Below are positions 7,428 through 14,136 of a DNA stretch of 16,443 nt, one piece after another. Each line of letters begins with the position of its first letter. Positions within the stretch are counted from its first letter, which is position 1. Source of the stretch: Deltaproteobacteria bacterium (GTDB taxonomy: Bacteria; Desulfobacterota; Syntrophia; Syntrophales; Smithellaceae). A program made the position numbers and the translations under genes. The notes beneath the pieces were generated by a model. It searched no databases. It was not told where the DNA came from and saw nothing but the letters and a program-made list of their open reading frames with translations. The stretch covers positions 1 through 16,443 of the forward strand of contig SBEK01000087.1 in NCBI GenBank assembly GCA_009668925.1, in the 5' to 3' direction.

Positions 7428-8741
7428 ATGAAAAGAATCGGTTTGTGCCTGTGTCTTTTGCCGGCACTCATGTTTATGATGCCGCGTTTGGCAATGGCGC
7501 AGGAATATACGTTGCGGGATCTGTATCAGCAGGCACTGCAGAATTCTGAAAAAATGAAATTTGCCGAAGAAAACGTCTATATCGCCCGGACGGGCAAAGA
7601 AAAGGCCTGGTCTCTCCTGATTCCCAAAGTGACGGCCTTCGGACAATACAACCGCTATTCGCAGGACAAGTATGGTGATCCTCCCGCGTACAGCACGGTC
7701 GTCATCCAGCCGGAACAATACGGGACATGGGGCGTCCGCGCCGATCAGGCCTTTTCGCTGTCTGTCCGCGAGCTGGATGCCTTAAAAATTGCCGGGCAGT
7801 CGATTACGAAGAGCGAGTTTGATCTGTACGCGGCCCGGGAGGATTTCGTTCTGGCCGTCGCGGCTTCGTATTATGATGTGCTCAAGGCGAAAAAGGGGCT
7901 GGAAATTGCAGCGGCCAATGTGGAGCGGCTCACCCAATACCGGCAATCCGCCGAAAAAAGGGTGAAGGTCGGCGAAATGACCAGGACGGCCTTGCTGCGC
8001 GCCGACGGTGAATTATCGGGGGCGCGCGCGGACTATCTCCGCGCGGTCAACGGGCTTAAGCTGGCCCGCGCCGCTCTGATCCGTATTACGGGCGTGGAAG
8101 AGACCTTCCGGCTGAAAGAGGTGGCGGTCCCCGCCTCCGATGCGGATCCGTTTGAACAGCTGCGCGATACGGCTATGCTCTCGAGATCGGATTTGAAAAG
8201 TTTCGACATGCAGACGCAGATTACCGGCCGGCAGGTCAAATATGCGCGGGGCGCCTTCTGGCCCAATATCGGTTTGTTTGCCGTCTATAGCGGGATGGAT
8301 CAAAGTCCCTCATCGGGCACGTTCAACCGGGAAAGTATTTGGGGCGGCGTTGCCCTGAACTTTCCTTTTTTTGAAGGCGGTTTAAGAATGGCTGAACTGA
8401 AGGAAGCCAAGGCCCGGGAGCGGCAGGCCAAACTCGCGTACACGGACTTCAGGAAAAGCGTTGATGTAGAACTGCGCGGAGCATACCTGGATCTGGAAAC
8501 GCAAAAAGGCGCGCTGAAATTTTCGGAGGATCAGCTTGTTTTTGCCGAGGACAATTACAATGCCGTCTTAAGGCAGTATGAAAACGGTCTGGCCACGAGT
8601 CTGGACGTGATGGATGCCAATTCCCTGCTGTTATCCTCCGAGAGAAATGTGGCGGAAGCTTTATACGGATATCAGCTGGCTCATCTGAAGGTTAAAAAAT
8701 CAAGCGGCACGTTGCTGAAATTTGTTCAAGAAGGCAGTTAA
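7428..8741 (+). CDS. TolC-like outer-membrane efflux protein (second of two)
   Basis: This is a second outer-membrane factor, of 437 residues. The signal peptide is MKRIGLCLCLLPALMFMMPR and a few more residues, with probable cleavage after LAMA. The mature protein opens EYTLRDLYQQALQNSEKM, the usual start of OEP family members. Two OEP repeats cover roughly 30-220 and 235-430, ending in NGLATSLDVMDANSLLLSSE, the conserved C-terminal helix block. It is only distantly similar to the preceding TolC-like protein, so this is not a recent tandem duplication. The ATG at 7428 follows AAAGGA. The membrane fusion protein gene starts 40 bases later. Whether it replaces, alternates with or mixes with the first OMF cannot be told from sequence. 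Confidence 0.92.
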   Translation: MKRIGLCLCLLPALMFMMPRLAMAQEYTLRDLYQQALQNSEKMKFAEENVYIARTGKEKAWSLLIPKVTAFGQYNRYSQDKYGDPPAYSTVVIQPEQYGTWGVRADQAFSLSVRELDALKIAGQSITKSEFDLYAAREDFVLAVAASYYDVLKAKKGLEIAAANVERLTQYRQSAEKRVKVGEMTRTALLRADGELSGARADYLRAVNGLKLARAALIRITGVEETFRLKEVAVPASDADPFEQLRDTAMLSRSDLKSFDMQTQITGRQVKYARGAFWPNIGLFAVYSGMDQSPSSGTFNRESIWGGVALNFPFFEGGLRMAELKEAKARERQAKLAYTDFRKSVDVELRGAYLDLETQKGALKFSEDQLVFAEDNYNAVLRQYENGLATSLDVMDANSLLLSSERNVAEALYGYQLAHLKVKKSSGTLLKFVQEGS

Positions 8742-8781
8742 TCCATCGATGCGCCGGCGTTATGAGGAGGATAAAACAAAA

Positions 8782-9900
8782 ATGAGTGCACAAAACAGCG
8801 TAGCCGTCCGACAAAAATCAAGCCAGTCCCGGGCCAGGACCGTGCTGGCTGTCGTCCTGATCGGGCTCTTGATCGTTTCGCTCCTGTCCTGCAAGAAAGA
8901 AAAGAAAGCGGAACCGGAGCGGCTGGTGAACGTGCGGACCTGGACCGCTGAAATCAAGCGCGTCCAACCTTATCTGGAGACGACGGGAACCCTGAAGGCT
9001 GATGAGGAAGTCGTGGTCAGTTCCGAAGTGGACGGGATCATCAAGAAGCTGTTCGTGGAAGAGGGAAGCCCGGTGGGCGTGGGATCGCTTCTGATCCAGA
9101 TCAATGAGACGGACTACATGCTGGATTGGAAAAGATCGGACGCTCAGCTACGCCAGGCGCAGGCCTCGCTCGCCAATGCCCAAGCCGAGTACAAAAGAAA
9201 GTCCGCGCTGTATCAGGATGAGTTGATTACCAAGCAGCAGTTTGACGATATCAGCACGCGGGTCACGCTGGCCGAAGCGGAGCTGGAAAGGGCAAAGGCG
9301 ACGCTGGCCATTTCCCGGGAGAGGCTGGCGCGGACAAAGATTTATTCCCCGCTCCCCGGTGCGGTAAAAGAAAAGAAGGTATCCGTGGGCGATTATGTCC
9401 GCAACGGGATGCCGCTTTTGCAGCTGATCAGAATCAATCCCTTGAAGCTTAATTTTACCGTCAGTGAAAAGGACGTTGCCGGTTTGAAGATCGGGCAGGA
9501 GGTGGCGTTTACCGTCGATGCCTTCCCGGGCAAACAATTCCAGGGAAAGGTCAGCCTGCTGTACCCCCATGTCGAGGAAAGAACGCGGACGCTTCAGGCC
9601 GAAGCCATTGTGCCCAATGCGGATCACGTTTTAAAGCCCGGATATTTCGCGCGGGTGCAAATATTTACTCAGGCGGCGCGGGACGTCGTCGTGGCTCCGA
9701 TTACGGCATTAATGTACGACGGCTCCACCATCCGGGTTTTTGTGGTCAACAGCAATAAAGCCAAGGAAAGAGTTATTAAAACGGGCAATAAATACGGCGA
9801 ATATGTGGAAGTGACCGAAGGACTCAAGGAAAAGGAAGAGATTGTCGTGGTCGGGCAGAACAATCTGTCGGAAGGAGTGAAGGTCCATGTGGCTCGCTGA
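8782..9900 (+). CDS. RND efflux membrane fusion protein, predicted lipoprotein
   Basis: This periplasmic adaptor of the AcrA/MexA type links the RND pump to the outer-membrane channel. I chose the ATG at 8782 because GAGGAGG lies 11 bases upstream; an in-frame TTG at 8722 would overlap the preceding gene. The 372-residue protein has a hydrophobic segment (21-36) ending in LLSC, a lipobox with acceptor C37. The order is a first lipoyl half with EVDGIIKKLFVEEG (82-95), an alpha-hairpin coiled coil (about 112-185), a second lipoyl half with KIYSPLPGAV (186-195), a beta-barrel (about 219-298, PLKLNFTVSEKD), and a membrane-proximal domain to the end. The 3' end overlaps the RND pump start by 14 bases, so the two are translationally coupled. 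Confidence 0.94.
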   Translation: MSAQNSVAVRQKSSQSRARTVLAVVLIGLLIVSLLSCKKEKKAEPERLVNVRTWTAEIKRVQPYLETTGTLKADEEVVVSSEVDGIIKKLFVEEGSPVGVGSLLIQINETDYMLDWKRSDAQLRQAQASLANAQAEYKRKSALYQDELITKQQFDDISTRVTLAEAELERAKATLAISRERLARTKIYSPLPGAVKEKKVSVGDYVRNGMPLLQLIRINPLKLNFTVSEKDVAGLKIGQEVAFTVDAFPGKQFQGKVSLLYPHVEERTRTLQAEAIVPNADHVLKPGYFARVQIFTQAARDVVVAPITALMYDGSTIRVFVVNSNKAKERVIKTGNKYGEYVEVTEGLKEKEEIVVVGQNNLSEGVKVHVAR

Positions 9901-12900
9901 TACCTCCGTTAAACGCCCCGTTTTCGCCACGATGGTTATCATGGCCCTGGTGGTGCTGGGCGTTGTCAGTTATCCGTCCATCGGCGTCGATCTTTTTCCG
10001 AAGATCGATTTTCCGATTGTGACGATTACCACGACTCTCAAAGGAGCCAGTCCCGACGTCATGGACGTCGACGTGACGGATCGCATTGAAGGCGCCGTCA
10101 ATACCATTAACGGCGTTAAGAGTATTACGTCCACAAGTTATGAAAGCATGTCGCGCACGACGATCGAATTCGTTCTGGAGCGGAACATCGATCAGGCTGT
10201 TCAGGATGTGCGGGAAAAAGTATCCGGCATCCGCAACAAGCTGCCCGATGATATTGAGGAGCCCAAGATAGCCAAAGTGGATCCCGACGCTCAGCCGATT
10301 TTGTTTCTGAATCTTTCCGGGAACCGGTCGGTGCGCGATCTGTCGACCTACGCGGATGAAGTTCTGAAAGAACAATTGCAGCGCATCAACGGCGTGGGCG
10401 ACGTTATTTTCTATGGGCTCAGGCTCCGGCAGGTGCGCATCTGGCTCGACACCGCCAAGATGCAGGCCTATCAGGTTTCTCCCGGGGACGTCGTTGTGGC
10501 CCTGAAACGTGAGAATATCGAGTTGCCGGGAGGCCGCATTGAAACCCAGACCAAAGAATATACCGTCCGGATTAAAGGTGAGTTTGCCAAGATTCCCGAT
10601 TTCAACGATTTGATTATCAGTTACTATAAGGGCGCGCCGGTGCGCATTCGGGATATCGGCCGGGCGGAAGACGGCATGGAAGAAAAACGGACCCTGGCGC
10701 GTTTCAACAGAATTCCGGCCGTCGGCATGGCGATTCAGAAGCAGTCGGGGACCAACACGGTGGAAGTGGCCAACCGCGTGAAAGAGGAAGTGGCCAGAAT
10801 CAACAAAACGCTGCCTCCGGGGATGAAGGTCAATACGGCCGTGGATCAGTCGCTTTTCATCGTCCGTTCGATCGATGAAGTGCAGTTTCATTTGATCATC
10901 GGCAGTATTTTTGCCATTCTGGCCGTCTTTATTTTTCTCAAGAATATACGCACGACTTTAATCAGCGCCGTCGCTTTGCCTGTTTCCGTGATTTCGACTT
11001 TCGCGCTCATCAACGCGTTCGGCTTTACGTTCAACAACATGACGATGCTGGCCCTCTCGCTCTCGGTGGGTTTGCTCATAGATGACGCCATTATTGTCAT
11101 TGAAAATATCTACCGCCACGTGGAAGAGGGGATGGAACCCCGGGAGGCGGCAACGTTCGGCACATCGGAAATCGGTCTGGCGGTTATGGCGACAACGTTT
11201 GCCATTGTCGGCATCTTTCTGCCCGTTGCTTTCATGAAAGGAATTATCGGCCGCTTCTTCCTCCAGTTTGCGCTGACGATCATCTTTGCGATCATGGTCT
11301 CCTTGCTTGTTTCCTTTACCCTGACGCCCATGATGGCATCGATCTTTCTTAAATCGCACAAGAAGTCCATTCCCAATCCTCTGGCCGCCGGCGCGGGCGG
11401 CGGCAATGCCAAAAAACACATCTGGACGAGAATCGGCGATCGCATGGAGTATTATTATGCGAAGCTGGAATCGCTTTATCGGGTGGTTCTGAAATTTACT
11501 CTGGGCTACCGCAAAACGGTGCTGGTATCCGCCATGATCATATTTCTCTTAAGCCTGGGTCTTACGGCTTTTATCGGAAAGGAATTCAACCCGCCCGAAG
11601 ATCAGGGCGTCTTCATGATCCGGATGGAAGCGCCGATTGATTATTCCGTTGAGCAAATAGAACAGTATCTGGGGAAAACGGAAGCGATGATGCAGGAAAT
11701 TCCGGAAATCAAATCCGTGTATTACGTTCAGGGATACGGGGGGTACCCCAATCGCGCATTGATGATGCTCAATCTGAAACCAAAGGCGGAACGTGATAAA
11801 AGTCAGGAAGATCTCAAAAAAATTGCGCGAACGAAATTGCGGACGATTCCCGGACTCAAAGTATCCGCGGAAGATATTTCGGTTGTCGGAGGCGGTATCC
11901 GGAATGTGCCGATTCAATACAGCATCCGCGGACAGGATCTGGCCGCCCTGCAAAAGTATGCCAAGCAGATAACGGGCGAATTCTCCAGGCTGCCGGGAAT
12001 TGTGGACGTCGATACGTCGCTGGAAGTGGGCAAGCCGGAATTCAAAGTTTACATTGACCGCGACCGGGCCGCAGCCCTAGGTGTGGACGTGGCATCTGTT
12101 GCCGAGGCGATTAATCTGCTGATCAGCGGGGAGTTGGATATTGCCCGCTATAAAGATGAGACCAAAGGGAAGCGGTATGATATCCGGGTGAGATTAAATC
12201 CTCAGGATCGGGCAAGCGCCAGCGGGATGCAGCGGATTTCCGTGCGCGCCCGCGACGGCAAGCTCGTGGAATTATCCAATGTGGTTAAAGTGGAGGAGGG
12301 CACGGGGCCCAGCGTCATCAACCGTGTGGACCGGCAAAGGGCCATTACCGTATTTGCCTCACTGGAGAGTAAGCCCCTCGGACAGGCCAAAGACGAACTC
12401 GATGCCATTGCCGGCAAAGTCCTGCCTTCGGATTATTTGCCCAAGTATCAGGGGATGGCGGACACCATGACGGAGTCCTTCGGCTATCTCCTTTTCGCCC
12501 TGATGCTGGGTGTTATCATGGCCTATATGATTCTGGCCGCGCAGTTTGAAAGCTTTGTTCATCCCATTACGGTTTTGCTTTCGCTGCCCCTGTCGTTTGT
12601 CGGCGCTTTCGGCGCTTTGTTTATCACCGGCAAGACGCTCAATATTTTCAGTTTTATCGGGCTCATTCTGCTCATGGGGCTGGTAAAGAAGAACGCTATT
12701 TTGCTCGTGGATTATACGAATGTCTTGCGAGGCCGCGGCCTGTCGCGCCGTGAAGCCATCCTCCAGGCGGGGCCTGTTCGGATGCGTCCCATCCTGATGA
12801 CGACGTTCGCGATGGTTTTCGGTATGCTGCCGATTGCGCTGGGAGTCGGGGAGGGTGCGGAAACGCGCGCTCCGATGGGCATCTCCGTGATCGGCGGTCT

Positions 12901-13018
12901 CTTAACGTCACTCGTTTTGACGTTGATCGTTGTTCCATCCGCCTATGATATCTTTGATGACTGGCAGGAGAGATTCAAGAACAGAAAAAGCAGGAAAGGG
13001 AAGCTTGCGCAAAAATAA
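9887..13018 (+). CDS. RND-family efflux transporter permease (HAE1-like, AcrB type)
   Basis: This inner-membrane, proton-driven pump has 1043 residues and the duplicated AcrB layout. TM1 is near residues 12-30, a large periplasmic porter domain follows, TM2-TM6 lie in about 334-470, TM7 near 543-563, a second porter domain follows, and TM8-TM12 lie in about 864-1030. The TM4 proton-relay pair is D399-D400 in GLLIDDAIIVIENI, and the TM10 lysine is K935 in GLVKKNAILLVDY, matching AcrB D407, D408 and K940. FFLQFALTIIFAIMVSLLVS matches the TM6 region. No HME-type metal-relay signature was recognised, so drugs, lipids or other organic molecules are likelier substrates than metals. The substrate cannot be named. 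The ATG at 9887 lies inside the end of the membrane fusion protein gene. Confidence 0.96.
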   Translation: MWLADTSVKRPVFATMVIMALVVLGVVSYPSIGVDLFPKIDFPIVTITTTLKGASPDVMDVDVTDRIEGAVNTINGVKSITSTSYESMSRTTIEFVLERNIDQAVQDVREKVSGIRNKLPDDIEEPKIAKVDPDAQPILFLNLSGNRSVRDLSTYADEVLKEQLQRINGVGDVIFYGLRLRQVRIWLDTAKMQAYQVSPGDVVVALKRENIELPGGRIETQTKEYTVRIKGEFAKIPDFNDLIISYYKGAPVRIRDIGRAEDGMEEKRTLARFNRIPAVGMAIQKQSGTNTVEVANRVKEEVARINKTLPPGMKVNTAVDQSLFIVRSIDEVQFHLIIGSIFAILAVFIFLKNIRTTLISAVALPVSVISTFALINAFGFTFNNMTMLALSLSVGLLIDDAIIVIENIYRHVEEGMEPREAATFGTSEIGLAVMATTFAIVGIFLPVAFMKGIIGRFFLQFALTIIFAIMVSLLVSFTLTPMMASIFLKSHKKSIPNPLAAGAGGGNAKKHIWTRIGDRMEYYYAKLESLYRVVLKFTLGYRKTVLVSAMIIFLLSLGLTAFIGKEFNPPEDQGVFMIRMEAPIDYSVEQIEQYLGKTEAMMQEIPEIKSVYYVQGYGGYPNRALMMLNLKPKAERDKSQEDLKKIARTKLRTIPGLKVSAEDISVVGGGIRNVPIQYSIRGQDLAALQKYAKQITGEFSRLPGIVDVDTSLEVGKPEFKVYIDRDRAAALGVDVASVAEAINLLISGELDIARYKDETKGKRYDIRVRLNPQDRASASGMQRISVRARDGKLVELSNVVKVEEGTGPSVINRVDRQRAITVFASLESKPLGQAKDELDAIAGKVLPSDYLPKYQGMADTMTESFGYLLFALMLGVIMAYMILAAQFESFVHPITVLLSLPLSFVGAFGALFITGKTLNIFSFIGLILLMGLVKKNAILLVDYTNVLRGRGLSRREAILQAGPVRMRPILMTTFAMVFGMLPIALGVGEGAETRAPMGISVIGGLLTSLVLTLIVVPSAYDIFDDWQERFKNRKSRKGKLAQK

Positions 13019-13045
13019 TGTATTGACCCTCAGGGAGGTTCCCCT

Positions 13046-13336
13046 ATGAAAATGTTTTTAGTGGTTTACGCCGAGGCCTCCGATGAAAGCATTACGGACG
13101 CCTTTAAAAGCGCGGGGTATAAATCCTATACGAAAATGCACGGCGCGACGGGCGAGGGCGAAGAGAGCGAACCCAAACTGGCCACGCATTTCTGGCCCGG
13201 GAGGAACAACACGCTGATGTTTGCGGTGCCCAACGAAGAAGTTGGACGCCTGATTGATCTGGTGAGGACGATCAGGGCGGAGCAGCCGCGCGCCGGGTTG
13301 CGGGCCTTTACCTTTCCACTGGAGGAGTGCATTTAG
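13046..13336 (+). CDS. Small PII/CutA-like protein on the efflux operon
   Basis: This cytoplasmic protein of 96 residues has no signal peptide. The sequence suggests a ferredoxin-like beta-alpha-beta-beta-alpha-beta order: strand KMFLVVYAE (2-10), helix (13-24), strand YKSYTKM (25-31), a long loop (32-52) with acidic residues and the conserved-looking THFWPG, strand NTLMFAVP, helix EEVGRLIDLVRTIR, and strand LRAFTFPLEE. The loop sits where the T-loop sits in PII proteins, so I place it in the PII/CutA-like superfamily from pattern, not from a search. GGGAGG lies 8 bases before the ATG and the gene starts 27 bases after the RND stop, so it is the last gene of the efflux operon. A role in sensing a ligand or binding the pump is inference. 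Its stop codon coincides with the start of a repeat element. Confidence 0.75.
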   Translation: MKMFLVVYAEASDESITDAFKSAGYKSYTKMHGATGEGEESEPKLATHFWPGRNNTLMFAVPNEEVGRLIDLVRTIRAEQPRAGLRAFTFPLEECI

Positions 13337-13466
13337 CAGGATGTTGAAAAAGGCTCATATACTGCGTTGCGCTTCGGCCCTCGCATGCTCACGTACGTTT
13401 GAGTACGCTCCGCTGCTCGATCCTCGCGGCGCCTTGTCTCTAAGCCTTTTTGAACAGCCTGCCCTA
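13334..13466. repeat. Long imperfect inverted repeat (about 130 bases)
   Basis: The outer arms are 13334-13355 (TAGCAGGATGTTGAAAAAGG and CT) and 13443-13466. The reverse complement of the right arm matches the left at about 20 of 22 bases apart from two extra G. Inside, pairing is patchy, and the centre is a small stem CGTAC (13392-13396)/GTACG (13403-13407) with a 6-base loop. The layout of GTTGAAAAAGGC ends, CG-rich inner arms and a GTAC centre is one I associate with a repeat family dispersed in deltaproteobacterial genomes. The left end starts exactly at the stop codon of the PII-like gene. It lies at the converging ends of the efflux operon and the two-component pair. An ORF across it is an artefact of the repeat. 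Confidence 0.7.
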
Positions 13467-13491
13467 GCAGGGTTTTTCAATACCCTGTTAG
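13458..13491 (+). terminator. Rho-independent terminator of the efflux operon
   Basis: CCTGC (13458-13462) pairs with GCAGG (13467-13471) around CCTA, followed by a G and five T (13473-13477). An alternative stem, CTAGCAGGG (13464-13472) with CCCTGTTAG (13483-13491), pairs fully in RNA with one G-U and carries the T run in its loop. The first form is a standard plus-strand terminator. The second is symmetric and may act on both strands, fitting its position between converging operons. Confidence 0.6.
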
Positions 13492-13493
13492 CG

Positions 13494-13619
13494 ATGACGG
13501 GCCAAAGAAATACGAATAGACAAAAAGACATTTCCCGGCTCCTGAGAGAGAAGAAGACTATTCGGCCCGTGCCGTTCAAAGGAAAGAAGCAGGCGGCGCC
13601 CGGGAAGCAGAGCAAATAG
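13494..13619 (+). CDS. Doubtful 41-residue basic ORF
   Basis: An ATG two bases after the terminator-like stem opens a 41-codon frame with 13 lysine or arginine residues and only two acidic ones, starting MTGQRNTNRQKDISRLLREK. No ribosome binding site is visible, and the frame extends upstream only through the repeat element. It may be a small basic protein, the tail of a gene whose 5' part was replaced by the repeat, or non-coding. It ends 48 bases before the convergent response-regulator gene. Confidence 0.22.
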   Translation: MTGQRNTNRQKDISRLLREKKTIRPVPFKGKKQAAPGKQSK

Positions 13620-13667
13620 AACCGTCTGCCAGCCGGCCGGCGCACCGTTCGGATGGCGGACCGTTCG

Positions 13668-14132
13668 TCAGGTTTTGCGGTAGAACATCCTCAGGTATTC
13701 TTTTTCCATCTGCTGAAGATCCTTGGTGCGTTCTTTCAGCATCCACTCCAGAAAGTCCCGGTGCCTCTTCAGTTCCAGCTGGGCCCTGATTCTGGCTTTA
13801 ACGACGATGGGCTTGAACGGTTTGGTGATATAGTCCGCGGCATCCAGCTCAAACCCGAGCGCCTCATCCTCTTCCTGGCCTTTGGCGGTGATAAAGATAA
13901 CCGGGATCGAACTGGTGTATTCATCGCTCTTGAGACGTTTGATCACCTCGTAACCGTCCATATCCGGCATGACGATATCCAGGAGAATTAAATCAGGTCG
14001 GGCCGTGGACATGGCAATTTTTATTCCGACATTTCCGTCTTTGGCAAACAGAACATTGTAATCGTTCTGCAGCAGTTCGTTGAGGACGGAAATATTGGAA
14101 ACCTCGTCATCGATGATCAAAATAGTCTGCAT
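13668..14132 (-). CDS. Stand-alone response regulator (REC domain with helical tail)
   Basis: This cytoplasmic receiver protein has 154 residues from the ATG at 14132, which gives the typical start MQTILIIDDE. Numbered from that ATG, the acidic pair is D8-D9, the phospho-acceptor is D52 in LILLDIVMPDMDG, with T82 and K104 (TKPF) completing the site. After the receiver (about 1-115) a helical segment, RAQLELKRHRDFLEWMLKER, runs to the end. This linker usually leads into a GGDEF, PAS or kinase domain, but here the protein stops. There is no DNA-binding or enzymatic output domain. A TTG at 14150 has AGGAGG nine bases upstream and would add six residues, overlapping the kinase gene by 14 bases; it is a serious alternative. 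The kinase gene ends four bases before the ATG, so the two form an operon and probably a phosphorelay. Confidence 0.9.
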   Translation of the reverse strand: MQTILIIDDEVSNISVLNELLQNDYNVLFAKDGNVGIKIAMSTARPDLILLDIVMPDMDGYEVIKRLKSDEYTSSIPVIFITAKGQEEDEALGFELDAADYITKPFKPIVVKARIRAQLELKRHRDFLEWMLKERTKDLQQMEKEYLRMFYRKT

Positions 14133-14136
14133 AAGC

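Noticed and set aside
8722..8781. TTG start adding 20 residues to the membrane fusion protein
   Set aside because: It overlaps the preceding TolC gene, has no ribosome binding site, and would put charged residues before the lipoprotein signal. The ATG at 8782 has GAGGAGG upstream.
9824..10891. A 355-codon open frame on the minus strand
   Set aside because: Antisense to the end of the membrane fusion protein gene and the first third of the RND gene; rich in His, Arg and Gly as expected for a shadow frame, with no recognisable domain.
13341..13493. N-terminal half of a 92-codon frame starting MLKKAHILRC
   Set aside because: It is translated from the inverted repeat itself. Such small frames are common artefacts of repeat elements.
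13632..13667. GCCGGCCGGC palindrome and ACCGTTCG direct repeat after the response regulator
   Set aside because: The palindrome has no loop or T run on the minus strand, and the 8-base direct repeat (13644-13651 and 13660-13667) is short enough to be chance; not convincing as a terminator or attachment site.
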